Source: Thiorhodococcus sp.
Lineage (GTDB): Bacteria; Pseudomonadota; Gammaproteobacteria; Chromatiales; Chromatiaceae
NCBI GenBank assembly: GCA_029257385.1
Contig: JARIBS010000078.1
Coordinates: 1 to 64,000 of the forward strand
Direction of reading: 5' to 3'
Length of the DNA stretch: 64,000 nt
The position numbers and the translations under genes are program-made. Positions 1 to 10,859 of the stretch are shown piece by piece. The notes beneath the pieces are model-generated. The model was given only the letters and a program-made list of their open reading frames with translations. It was not told the origin of the DNA and made no database searches. Every line of letters begins with the position of its first letter. Positions within the stretch are counted from its first letter, which is position 1.

Positions 1-1
1 T

Positions 2-85
2 GATCGCGATCAAAACGCGGCGATCAACACGCTCATGGCTGGGGTCGGAACGACCCTCGAACGGGACGTGCGGCATGTCGCATGA
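2..85 (+). CDS. tnpB: TnpB, IS200/IS605-family RNA-guided nuclease (C-terminal end only)
   Basis: Reading from base 2 gives 27 codons and a TGA. The peptide starts DRDQNAAINTLMAG, which matches the conserved last RuvC motif of TnpB proteins (DRDxNAAxN), including the final catalytic aspartate. The rest of the gene lies outside the window, so it cannot be judged intact or broken. TnpB is an RNA-guided DNA nuclease carried by IS200/IS605 and IS1341-type elements. The typical right-end hairpin follows immediately and supports the call. The ORF track misses this gene because its start is not in the window. Confidence 0.85.
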   Translation, partial: DRDQNAAINTLMAGVGTTLERDVRHVA

Positions 86-127
86 TCCCGCCCGGAATCC
101 CCCGGCTTTAGCCGTGGGGAGGTTCAA
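86..127 (+). mobile_element. Right end of an IS200/IS605-type element (subterminal hairpin)
   Basis: Just after the tnpB stop lies an imperfect hairpin, CCCCCGGC-TTTA-GCCGTGGGG (99-119), followed by aggttcaa. This CCCCGGCTTTAGCCG..GGGG form followed by a short TTCAA-like end is characteristic of IS200/IS605 right ends. In this family the end of tnpB and the right end also encode the omega RNA scaffold, with the guide read from flanking DNA just beyond the element. The exact boundary (about 125-130) is inferred. The left end is outside the window. Confidence 0.72.
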
Positions 128-154
128 TGATTCGATCGCGTTGGCGCATCCCGG

Positions 155-1195
155 TCAATCGGCCTGCCGTGGGACATGCTCGCTATAGCGCTCCATGAGA
201 TAACACAGACAATCCTGCCTGATCACCGTCTCGTCGAGTGTGAGCATGGAGGGCATCATGGGTTGTTTGAGCCGAAGCTCGCCGTCCTGGATGCTGAAAT
301 AGTGCTCGCTCACATCTCGTCCCAGCTCGTCGCGTACATCCAGGCTGGCCGCAGCGTTCTTGCCCAAGGTTGCAAAGCGGGTTCCGCGCGGCAGCTCGCG
401 GAAGTTCATCCACTCTAACTCCGGGTCCAGCAGCAGATCCGCCTCTCCCGGCGAGAATCCGAAACTCAGCGTCTCGGGCACCTTGACCTGGGCGACGGTG
501 TGGAAAAGATCGATATCTTGAGGCGGTGGCGGGTAGTCCGGTATCTCGGTCAGATGCAGGGCCGCGTCGATGAAGTCGCGTGCATGCTCGACACCCTGCG
601 CGTCACCGACTTTCCCGCATTCTACGGTCACGGCTGGACAGAGCTTCGACATGGCTAGGGACTGCACACCGGTCGGGCGAATAAAGTAGACCAGGGTGCG
701 GCTGAACAGTCGCGCGAGGTGGAGAAACTGGGCGTCGATGCGGTTGATGCAAGCGTAGTGTGGATTCAAACCGGTATTGTTGTGCAGATCCAGGCTCGCG
801 AAGATCCCGCGCCCGGCCATGATCTCGACGACCCGCGCCATCAGCGTGTGCTCTAGGGTGATCGGTTCAAGCTCGGTGCCGGGCCACACCCGATTATAGT
901 CCGGCTGTCCGGGCAGACGTCTGACCCCGCTGGCCGCTGCGCTGACGTTGCCGATAAAGAGACTCAGCGCACGCGGCAGGCGCAGCTCGCCGAACCGCTC
1001 GAGCCTCTCGCGCAGCAGCACGCGCATGGCGTCCCAGCCGACCGTCTCATTGCCGTGCATGAGCACCGAGACGAACAACGGCGGCTCGCGCGTTCCGCTC
1101 AGATGGATCAGCGTTGGCGCGCCGAGCAGGGCGTCGAGATTGCGGCTGTCGGTGTCGAGAAGCGTCTCTGGCAGTCTGTCGAACTCTTGCAGCAT
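155..1195 (-). CDS. M14-family zinc hydrolase, succinylglutamate desuccinylase/aspartoacylase-like
   Basis: This 346 aa protein resembles the AstE/aspartoacylase branch of M14 carboxypeptidases. Near residue 47 it has LMHGNETVGWDAMR, which carries the zinc-binding HxxE. Near residue 137 it has SLDLHNNTG, which carries the third zinc-ligand histidine. Family members remove an acyl group or cleave an amide next to an amino acid carboxylate. The substrate cannot be told from sequence, and no ast (arginine catabolism) operon surrounds it. It lies 85 bases downstream of the GCS2-like ligase on the same strand, so the two may be co-transcribed. Confidence 0.78.
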   Translation of the reverse strand: MLQEFDRLPETLLDTDSRNLDALLGAPTLIHLSGTREPPLFVSVLMHGNETVGWDAMRVLLRERLERFGELRLPRALSLFIGNVSAAASGVRRLPGQPDYNRVWPGTELEPITLEHTLMARVVEIMAGRGIFASLDLHNNTGLNPHYACINRIDAQFLHLARLFSRTLVYFIRPTGVQSLAMSKLCPAVTVECGKVGDAQGVEHARDFIDAALHLTEIPDYPPPPQDIDLFHTVAQVKVPETLSFGFSPGEADLLLDPELEWMNFRELPRGTRFATLGKNAAASLDVRDELGRDVSEHYFSIQDGELRLKQPMMPSMLTLDETVIRQDCLCYLMERYSEHVPRQAD

Positions 1196-1280
1196 GTGAA
1201 CCTGTGTGGGATAGCTAATCTGGAAAGGGCGTTATTTAAGTGACCTGCTTATCAGGTCTATGTTTTATAAAGTTTTTAAT

Positions 1281-2702
1281 TTATTCGAGTGTCCATTCAT
1301 GGACCGGTCGACCGCTCGCTTGGCGCTCTAAATAGCTCTCCATCAACCCGGTCATGTCCGGTCCGTGGCGCGCGACCCAGGCGCGTTGCCAGCGTGCGCC
1401 GGTCTGTCCGGATTTCAGCCGATTGTCGATAATGCCGAGCCAATGCGCGACCTCGGTCGCCTCGACGCCGACCTCCAGCAGCCCTCGCTTGGCGCGCGGC
1501 AGCAGATCGTCGGCGAGAATGCGCGTGACTGGCAGACTCTTGCCGTCCAGCCAGGGGATCTCGGCGTCTAAGCCCGCGCGGGCGCAAGTGTAGAAGCCCT
1601 TCTGGGCATGCAGGAACATCAGCCGCGATTCGGGCGGTCGCTCCTCGTGTGCCAGATCGCGCATCAGGCCGAAGTAGAAAGCGGCGTTGGCGATGGCGTC
1701 CGACACCGATGGCCCGGCCGGGACCACACGATGCTCAATGCGCAGGTGTGGGCGCCCATCCGGCCCGAACCCGATCAGCGGGCGATTCCAGCGCCAGATG
1801 GTGCCGTTGTGCAGGCGCAGATGCGCGAGCAGCTCAGGCGGATCGTCCATCAGGTGCGGGAGCAGCACGGGATAGCGATCGACGTTGGAGCGAAAGGTCT
1901 CCAGGATCGACTCTCGAGCGTAGCCAAAGCCGAAGTTGACGCGCTCCTGCAGCACCGCGCCCCCAACCGAGACGGACTGCTCGAACAGCGGGATGCGCGT
2001 CTCGTCCCAGAGGTCTTGCCCGAACAAATAGGGCGAGTTGGCGCTGATGGCCACCATCGGGCCGCTCACGATCTTGGAGGCGTTATAAACCCGCGCGGCC
2101 TCATCAGGGCGAACCTTGAGATGGATCTGAAACGACGTTGCCCCCGCCTCCAGCATCACATCGTGCCAGAGTAGCTCCAGCCGGTCGCGGCCCTCAATGA
2201 GCAGCTTGAGCGGGCGCTCATGACGCAGCGCGAAGACCTGCTCATTGAGCGCCCGGTAGCGATCACGCGGCGTCATGAACTCAAGCGTCAGATGTTGTGG
2301 GCGGACCGTCGGCAGGATGCCGATCATGGCCAGACGAGTGTTGAGTTGCGCGGCTGCGGCGTTGGTCTGTGCGAGCGTCGCCTCAAGCTCCAGCGCCAGC
2401 TTGGAAAACACATCGTCGCACAGCGCCGTGGGCGTTCCATTGAACTCGATATTGAACGTGGCAAGCTCGGGCACGACCAGCGGATTGTCCAGTCGTTCGA
2501 GCAGTTCTTCCACGCGCGGCGCGGGGGTCGCATCCGGCTTGATCAACCAGGCTTCCAGCTCGAACCCGACGCTTGGGGCGCCATCGTCGAAGCGGCCCTC
2601 GTCGAACCAGCGCTCCAGCAGGCTGGTCTCTTGGCGCAACCGCGCGGAGAACCTGGAAAAGTCCCGTTCGGTGAACTGCGATGCAGCGATATCTCGGCCC
2701 AT
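1281..2702 (-). CDS. Glutamate-cysteine ligase family 2 (GCS2-like) carboxylate-amine ligase
   Basis: This 473 aa protein has the GCS2 layout. An N-terminal GFELEAWL segment supplies acidic metal and nucleotide ligands, NIEFNGTP follows near residue 85, and HLRIEHRVVPAGPS corresponds to the E-x-R substrate/ATP motif of the family. Such ATP-dependent ligases join an amine to a glutamate-type gamma-carboxyl, but many GCS2 members are not true glutathione synthesis enzymes. I therefore give no gene symbol. An M14 hydrolase follows it on the same strand. Confidence 0.75.
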   Translation of the reverse strand: MGRDIAASQFTERDFSRFSARLRQETSLLERWFDEGRFDDGAPSVGFELEAWLIKPDATPAPRVEELLERLDNPLVVPELATFNIEFNGTPTALCDDVFSKLALELEATLAQTNAAAAQLNTRLAMIGILPTVRPQHLTLEFMTPRDRYRALNEQVFALRHERPLKLLIEGRDRLELLWHDVMLEAGATSFQIHLKVRPDEAARVYNASKIVSGPMVAISANSPYLFGQDLWDETRIPLFEQSVSVGGAVLQERVNFGFGYARESILETFRSNVDRYPVLLPHLMDDPPELLAHLRLHNGTIWRWNRPLIGFGPDGRPHLRIEHRVVPAGPSVSDAIANAAFYFGLMRDLAHEERPPESRLMFLHAQKGFYTCARAGLDAEIPWLDGKSLPVTRILADDLLPRAKRGLLEVGVEATEVAHWLGIIDNRLKSGQTGARWQRAWVARHGPDMTGLMESYLERQASGRPVHEWTLE

Positions 2703-2802
2703 GCATTCTGCCCGGCGGTGTTTGACGATGACCTGATTATGATGGAGACAAACAAAAACGCACGGATTCCTTGAGCGTATCGCGTGCCGGTAAAGACCGT
2801 CC

Positions 2803-5227
<2,425 letters not shown>

Positions 5228-5395
5228 GGGCCGATGAAGTCCTGTCGGAAGCGAGCGGGTGCGGCGGGCCGAACACGCCCGAGTCCGTTATGGTAGTGGC
5301 TTGTGAGGTCGATGTGAATGCGTGTGCCGGGTTTGGGCGCGTCGTATTGGCATGCTAGCCTCCCAGCCGATCGCCTCGCAACGGAGACTATTCTC

Positions 5396-6214
5396 TTGCT
5401 CAAGATTCTGTCTTTTAACGTCAATGGTATTCGCGCCCGACCTCACCAGGTCGAGGCTGTGAAGGCCGCCCACGATCCCGACATCTTGGGGCTTCAGGAG
5501 TGCAAGGTCGCCGATGAGCAGTTCCCGCTCCAATGGGCGCGGGGGCTTGGTTACGCCACCCATATTTATGGCCAGAAGGGTCACTACGGCGTTGCCTTGT
5601 TCAGCAAGCGCGAACCGCTCTGCGTGGCCAAGGGCTTTCCCGGCGATCCGGCGGACGCCCAGCGACGCGCCATGACCGCCCGCTACGCGCTACCCGACGG
5701 GACAGAGATCAGCGTCGTCAACGGCTACTTCCCACAGGGCGAGAGCCGCGATCATCCGGTCAAGTTTCCGGGCAAGCGTCAATTTTATGCCGATCTGCTT
5801 GAGTATCTGCGCGCGTCCTTCTCGCCGGGAGACAATCTGGTCGTGATGGGTGATATGAACGTCGCGCCCTTGGATCTGGATATCGGCATCGGCGCCGATA
5901 ACGCCAAGCGCTGGCTCAGAACCGGCAAATGCAGCTTTCTGCCGGAAGAACGCGACTGGCTCAAGGCCATCACCGAGTGGGGCCTGACGGATGCCTATCG
6001 CGCCGTCTATCCGCACGTCGACGACCAGTTCAGTTGGTTCGACTACCGCTCGCGCGGCTTCGAGCGCGAGCCTAAGCGCGGTCTGAGGATCGATCATCTG
6101 CTCATCTCCGCGCCGCTGAGCGAGCGTCTTCTCGATGCCGGCATCGACTACGCGATTCGCGCCATGGACAAGCCCTCGGATCATTGCCCGGTGTGGGCCA
6201 CGTTCGATCTCTGA
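5396..6214 (+). CDS. xthA: Exodeoxyribonuclease III (AP endonuclease, EEP family)
   Basis: The protein of 272 aa starts LLKILSFNVNGIRARP and contains LQECKV (metal-binding Glu), GDMNVAPLDLDIG and SDHCPVWA, the conserved EEP-fold catalytic blocks. It cuts DNA 5' of abasic sites and degrades 3' ends during base excision repair. The track begins at an upstream ATG (5318). I prefer the TTG at 5396, which has GGAGA 8 bases upstream and gives the normal ExoIII length and N-terminus. It converges with the SDF symporter gene. Confidence 0.92.
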   Translation: MLKILSFNVNGIRARPHQVEAVKAAHDPDILGLQECKVADEQFPLQWARGLGYATHIYGQKGHYGVALFSKREPLCVAKGFPGDPADAQRRAMTARYALPDGTEISVVNGYFPQGESRDHPVKFPGKRQFYADLLEYLRASFSPGDNLVVMGDMNVAPLDLDIGIGADNAKRWLRTGKCSFLPEERDWLKAITEWGLTDAYRAVYPHVDDQFSWFDYRSRGFEREPKRGLRIDHLLISAPLSERLLDAGIDYAIRAMDKPSDHCPVWATFDL

Positions 6215-6247
6215 GGCGCATCGTCACCAGGAAATGTGCGGGCGCTC

Positions 6248-7420
6248 TCAAGGCCGATGCAGATCACGATCGACGATCGCCGCGATCACCAGGTCGCCCC
6301 AAACGTTGATGGCCGTGATCGGATAGTCGAAGAAGCGGTCCACGACCAGATAGAGCGCGAGATAGGTCTGCGGCAGACCGAGCAGATCCAGCATGAAGGC
6401 CATCATGGCAATACCCCCGCCCGGAATGCCCGCCGTACCGGCCGATGAGGCCATGGTGAGCAGAACGATGAAGAGCGCCTGGAGTGCCGTCAGATCGGCA
6501 CCCGCGAGTTGGGACATGAAAATCAGCAGAATCGACTGATAAAGCGCCGAGCCGTCCATGTTGAGCGTAGCGCCCAGCGGCAGGGTGAAGCTGGTGACGC
6601 GCTCGGCGACGCCCTGTTGCTCCAGCGTCTGCTTGGAGAGCGGATAGGTCGCCGAGCTGGAGGCAGTCGAGAGCGCCGTCAGCAGTGGTGCGCGACAGGC
6701 GGCGACGAATGGCCAGGGGGAGCGCCCGGTGCGCACGCGATAGAGCAGCGGCAGCGCAACTAGCGCGTGCAGCCCGGCGGCCAGCGCGACCGCCCAGACG
6801 AAGGCGCGCAGCTCGAAGACGCCCGTCCAGTCCATGCCCGCGAGGCTGGTATAGACCAGCGCCGCAATACCGGCTGGCGCCAGCGCAAGCACGCCGCGCA
6901 GCAGTTGCATCAGCAGCGCATCCAGCGCGCGGGCGCCGCCGAGCAGGGTCTCGTGCGCATGTTGGGCGATGCGTCGCGAAGCAAGCGCCGCGACCAGTGC
7001 GACGAAGACAATGTGCAGGATGTTGCCGTCGGCCAGCGAGGCGAACAGGTTGGTCGGAATGAGATTGCCGATCAGGCGCTCCAAACTGAACACGGCTCCG
7101 CTCTGATCGACCTGTTCCAGATTCAGCAGACCCGACGGCAGTCCCGTCGAGAAGGTCAAGCCGATCAAAACCCCCAGCGTTGCGGCGATGACGGATGTGG
7201 TCAGATAGTAGAGCAGGGCGCGTCCGCCGATGCGTTTGAGGTCGGCCCCGCCGGAGAGCGAGGCATAGATGGAAACCAGGATCAGGGGCAGGATCAGCAG
7301 CTTGAGCAGCGAGAGAAAGATCTGACCGAGCCAGCCGACGTAGGATGCACCGCTGGGAAAGACCACCGCGAGCAGAATGCCGAGCAGCAAGCCGACCGGG
7401 ATGGAGTAGAGCTTGCGCAT
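6248..7420 (-). CDS. Dicarboxylate/amino acid:cation symporter (SDF family)
   Basis: The real start is the ATG at 7420 (MRKLYSIPVGLLLG), preceded by AGAGGA. The longer track ORF reads backwards into murE. The 390 aa protein has about eight membrane segments, the serine-rich hairpin ASSSATYPLS, MASSAGTAGIPGGG and a terminal DRFFDYPITAINVWGD block. All are hallmarks of Na+ or H+-coupled glutamate/C4-dicarboxylate carriers (GltP/DctA type). Substrate choice is unresolved. murE lies 37 bases upstream on the same strand, so the two may share a transcript. Confidence 0.9.
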   Translation of the reverse strand: MRKLYSIPVGLLLGILLAVVFPSGASYVGWLGQIFLSLLKLLILPLILVSIYASLSGGADLKRIGGRALLYYLTTSVIAATLGVLIGLTFSTGLPSGLLNLEQVDQSGAVFSLERLIGNLIPTNLFASLADGNILHIVFVALVAALASRRIAQHAHETLLGGARALDALLMQLLRGVLALAPAGIAALVYTSLAGMDWTGVFELRAFVWAVALAAGLHALVALPLLYRVRTGRSPWPFVAACRAPLLTALSTASSSATYPLSKQTLEQQGVAERVTSFTLPLGATLNMDGSALYQSILLIFMSQLAGADLTALQALFIVLLTMASSAGTAGIPGGGIAMMAFMLDLLGLPQTYLALYLVVDRFFDYPITAINVWGDLVIAAIVDRDLHRP

Positions 7421-7457
7421 GCGTGTCCTCTGTGTCACCCGAGCCTGGTCTAGTGCG

Positions 7458-8894
7458 TCAGATCCAGCCGAGTCGGCGGGCATTGCGCTCGACCTCATCC
7501 TGGTCGCTGTAATAGCGCTTGTGTCCGTCCTGGTCGATATAGCGCTCGTGGCCCTTGCCGGCGATGACCGCGATCCAGTGCTCCTTGGCCGGGCGGGCCG
7601 CGAGCAGGTCGAACAGATGGGCAATCGCCGCTGGTCGCTCGACGATAACTTCGCTAATCCCCGCTGGTATGCCCGCAAGGATGTCGGCGATAATCCGCTC
7701 CGGGTCCTCGGTGCGGGGGTTGTCAGAGGTGACGATGACGCAGTCGGAGTGGCGTGAGGCGGCCTCGCCCATGAGTGGGCGCTTGGTGCGATCGCGATCC
7801 CCGCCGCAACCAAATAGCGCCAGGACGTGCGCCTGCGGGAAGCCGGAGCGGATGGCGGTCAGGATGGCCTCCAGAGCATCCGGCGTGTGGGCGAAGTCGA
7901 TGACGAGGGTTCGTTTGCCGAACACTCGGCACTCGAAGCGTCCGTCAACCGCCTCCAGGTGTTGCCAATACGGCTGGTCGTGTGTTTCCAATAGCCGGTC
8001 GGCCAGGGCCGTGGCCAGGGCCAGATTCTGGCGATTGAAGTCGAGCGCCAGAAAGGGCTTGGCCGCCAGCGCCTCGGGACCAACGATGGCGGGCGGCAGA
8101 GAGTCGATCGGGACGTGTCGGGTCGTCTGTCCGACGAGTCGATCGGCGACCGCCCGGCTGGTGCAGTAGAGTCGCCCACCGTCCTGGATGAGGTCGAGAA
8201 TCCGCGCCTTGGCGCTGAAATAAGACGCCTCATCGTGGTGGTAGTCCAGGTGGTCCTGCGTGAAATTGGTCCAGCCGGCGTTCTCAAACGGGATGCCTTG
8301 GACCCGGCCCTGATCCAGCGCATGACTGCTGGTCTCCATCACCACCACATCGAAGCCTGATTGGTGGGTGTGCAGTAGACGACGCAACTCGATCAGCGGC
8401 GGCGAGGTGAAGCCGGTCTCGACCAGTCGCTCGCCCGCGAGAAAGACGCCCAGGGTGCCGATCGAGAGCACCCGCTGGCCGTGCGCCGAGAGGATGGACT
8501 CCAGATACTTGACTGTGGTCGTCTTGCCGTTGGTGCCGGTCACGCCGATGAATCGCACGCCCGACTTCAGTGGATAGAGGATGTCACAGAAACGGCGCAC
8601 CACCTCCGCCCAGTCACCGGGGCGGGTCACATAGATGGCCTTCTCCGGTATGCGCTCGAAGCACTCGAGCATGCGGTTGGTGACCAGAACCGCGCAGGGA
8701 CAGCGCGCGAGATAGCGCGTGTAGATCTCGCTGTCGGACTTGTCGTCGTCGAAGCGCTGGAAGAAGAGGACCGAGCCGCTATCGCAGCGATCGGCGCGCC
8801 ATTGGATGTTGGTCAGACTGCAGGCCGTCGCCGACTCGCGCCGCCACGCAAAGTCGGTTGTCCTGAGCAGGCGTGAGAGCGGGTCGGTTGGCAT
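7458..8894 (-). CDS. murE: UDP-N-acetylmuramoyl-L-alanyl-D-glutamate--2,6-diaminopimelate ligase, divergent (epsilon-like) MurE
   Basis: The protein of 478 aa from the ATG at 8894 has a Mur ligase P-loop (GVTGTNGKTTT, 116-126), METSSHAL, the YxxAK carbamylated lysine (SAK, K229), DFAHTPDALE, GCGGDRD..KRPLMG and DNPRTEDPE (391-399). DNPR is the meso-DAP specificity motif. It adds DAP to UDP-MurNAc-L-Ala-D-Glu in the cytosol. The N-terminal UDP domain is short and divergent. GFTSPPLIEL, NFTQDHLDYH and the DNPR/SDQ end recall epsilonproteobacterial MurE as I remember it, rather than E. coli MurE. It sits about 6 kb from the dcw cluster, which lacks murE between ftsI and murF. The track ORF extends 42 codons further with no family support. 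Confidence 0.88.
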   Translation of the reverse strand: MPTDPLSRLLRTTDFAWRRESATACSLTNIQWRADRCDSGSVLFFQRFDDDKSDSEIYTRYLARCPCAVLVTNRMLECFERIPEKAIYVTRPGDWAEVVRRFCDILYPLKSGVRFIGVTGTNGKTTTVKYLESILSAHGQRVLSIGTLGVFLAGERLVETGFTSPPLIELRRLLHTHQSGFDVVVMETSSHALDQGRVQGIPFENAGWTNFTQDHLDYHHDEASYFSAKARILDLIQDGGRLYCTSRAVADRLVGQTTRHVPIDSLPPAIVGPEALAAKPFLALDFNRQNLALATALADRLLETHDQPYWQHLEAVDGRFECRVFGKRTLVIDFAHTPDALEAILTAIRSGFPQAHVLALFGCGGDRDRTKRPLMGEAASRHSDCVIVTSDNPRTEDPERIIADILAGIPAGISEVIVERPAAIAHLFDLLAARPAKEHWIAVIAGKGHERYIDQDGHKRYYSDQDEVERNARRLGWI

Positions 8895-9084
8895 GCAGCT
8901 GGACCAGGTTGATTGAGAAGACAGCGTTCGTTCACCTATTCTCGCCGACGCGCTGGTGTGCGTCTTGCTCAATTCGATCCTCAAAAAGTCTGTCAGAATC
9001 GACAGTGCGTCTCTTGCCATCAGGGTTTTATACTCGATAGTAAACGGCCGTCATTTATCCATTCAACCGCGAGGCCAGTAGCCG

Positions 9085-9507
9085 ATGCAATTTGCAACTC
9101 CGCAAGACGTTGAGGACGCCTACTACGACGCACTCGAAACCGGCGATGCACAGGCCATGGCAAGCATCTGGGACGCATCCGAGGATGCCGTCTGTCTGCT
9201 GCCCATGACGCCTCTGGTCACCGGCGCGCGGATTCAGCGGTTGTGGCAGGCGATCTTCGAGCAGGGCGGCACGTTCGATATCCAGGTGCGTCATCTGATC
9301 TGGATTGAGGGCGAGGAGGTGGCGATCCACCTCGTCGAGGAGCATAGCGGCCAGGATCAGCACGAAGGCCAGGCGCTAGCGCCCATCTATGCGACCAATG
9401 TCTTCCGGCGTGGCCCGGACGGCTGGCGGTTGCTCTTGCATCAGAACTCGCCGACGCCGCCTCCGCCCCCGGCCGTGCCCACAAACGGGCGCACCGCAGT
9501 GGCTTGA
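9085..9507 (+). CDS. NTF2/SnoaL-like small protein
   Basis: This 140 aa protein has the alpha+beta layout of SnoaL/DUF4440 proteins: YYDALETGDAQAMASIW at the start, then ATNVFRRGPDGWRLLLHQNSP at the end of the domain. Similar cone-shaped folds serve as small isomerases, binding proteins or protection factors, so no reaction can be claimed. The tail carries a run of proline (TPPPPPAVP). Its TGA overlaps the mtaB ATG (TGATG), so translation is probably coupled to that tRNA-modification gene. Confidence 0.75.
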   Translation: MQFATPQDVEDAYYDALETGDAQAMASIWDASEDAVCLLPMTPLVTGARIQRLWQAIFEQGGTFDIQVRHLIWIEGEEVAIHLVEEHSGQDQHEGQALAPIYATNVFRRGPDGWRLLLHQNSPTPPPPPAVPTNGRTAVA

Positions 9508-10859
9508 TGACCGACTCCGCCCGCCATGCCCCGCTCGCCGTAACGCGATCCAAAAAGGTCAAGCTCCAGACGCTCGGCTGCCGCCTCAACGAGGCGGAGC
9601 TGGAGGCTTGGGGCGAGGAATTCCAGCGCCGGGGATTTGAGGTCGTGCGTGATGACGCGCCAGCCGATCTCATCGTCGTCAACACCTGCGCCGTGACACA
9701 GGAGGCGGTGCGCAAGTCGCGCCAGATCCTGCGCAGGAGCCATCGCCGCAATCCTCACGCTAAGCTCGTCATCAGCGGTTGTCTGGCCGCGCTTGAGGGT
9801 GAGGCGCTGGCCCGGGAGTCCGGCGTCGATCTGGTTATCGGTAATGTCGACAAGGATCGGTTGGTCGAGATCGCGCTCGCGGCCCTGGACATCCCGTCCA
9901 TGCCTGAACTGGCGATCACCGATAGCGCTGGAGCGCTGTTTACGCGCGGGCGCCAGCGCGCCTTCGTCAAGGTGCAGGATGGCTGTCGCTATCAATGTAC
10001 CTTCTGTATCACCACTCAGGCCCGTGGCGCGGAGCGCAGCCGCCCGTCCGGCGAGGTGATCGCGGCCATCGATCGGCTCCAACGCAACGGCATTGACGAG
10101 GTGGTACTGGCCGGGGTCCATCTCGGCGGATACGGGCACGACCGGGGCGGCGATCTGGCCATGCTCATCCGGCGCATTCTTGCTGAGACACAGGTCGCAC
10201 GCATCCGGCTCGGCTCGCTGGAGCCTTGGGATCTACCCGAGTCGTTCTGGTCGCTATTTGAGAATCCCCGACTGATGCCGCACCTGCATCTGCCGCTTCA
10301 GAGCGGATCGGACACGGTACTCAAGCGCATGGCGCGCCGCTGCAAGACCGGGGAGTTCGCCCGCTTGGTCGCGGCCGGTCGCGCTGCTGTCCCCGATCTC
10401 AATGTCACCACGGATGTCATCGTCGGCTTTTCGGGGGAGGGCGACGACGACTGGCGCCGCACGTTGGAGTTTGTGGAGGCCATGCGCTTTGGACATGTCC
10501 ATGTCTTCAGCTACTCACCGCGCGCCGGCACCCGCGCGGCCGAACTCCCAGGGCGGGTGGATGCAGCGACCAAGATGGCACGCTGCACGGCGTTGCGGGA
10601 TCTCGCCTCACGCCTGCGGCTTGCGGTGATGCGGGCGCAGATCGGCAAGCGTGTGAGCCTGCTCTACGAGGGCGCAGCCGAGTTCTCGCGAGCTGGCTAC
10701 ACGCCTAACTATCTGCCGGTAAATCTAGCGGGGACAGAGCCGCTGGCGCCGAATCAGTTGCTCGCGGTCGAGCTGACCGGTGTCGATGAGCACAACGCAG
10801 TGCTGATCGGTGAGCTTGCGAGCGGTGCACCCAGCTTGCGGGTTCAGGGTCGTCCTTAA
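9507..10859 (+). CDS. mtaB: tRNA (N6-L-threonylcarbamoyladenosine(37)-C2)-methylthiotransferase
   Basis: The protein of about 450 aa has the three parts of methylthiotransferases. The N-terminal UPF0004 domain carries cysteines in GCRLNEAE, NTCAVT and SGCLAA for one [4Fe-4S] cluster. The radical-SAM core contains CRYQCTFC (CxxxCxxC) for the second. A C-terminal TRAM-like segment follows. The GCRLNEAE opening and length fit MtaB rather than MiaB or RimO. It converts t6A37 to ms2t6A37 in tRNA-Lys and related tRNAs. The start is the ATG overlapping the upstream stop, not the TTG one codon earlier used in the track. Confidence 0.92.
   Translation: MTDSARHAPLAVTRSKKVKLQTLGCRLNEAELEAWGEEFQRRGFEVVRDDAPADLIVVNTCAVTQEAVRKSRQILRRSHRRNPHAKLVISGCLAALEGEALARESGVDLVIGNVDKDRLVEIALAALDIPSMPELAITDSAGALFTRGRQRAFVKVQDGCRYQCTFCITTQARGAERSRPSGEVIAAIDRLQRNGIDEVVLAGVHLGGYGHDRGGDLAMLIRRILAETQVARIRLGSLEPWDLPESFWSLFENPRLMPHLHLPLQSGSDTVLKRMARRCKTGEFARLVAAGRAAVPDLNVTTDVIVGFSGEGDDDWRRTLEFVEAMRFGHVHVFSYSPRAGTRAAELPGRVDAATKMARCTALRDLASRLRLAVMRAQIGKRVSLLYEGAAEFSRAGYTPNYLPVNLAGTEPLAPNQLLAVELTGVDEHNAVLIGELASGAPSLRVQGRP

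Noticed and set aside
1242-1258. Hairpin GACCTG-CTTAT-CAGGTC considered as a terminator of the GCS2 gene
   Set aside because: On the minus strand no T-run follows the stem. The T-rich side belongs to the plus strand, where there is no gene to terminate.
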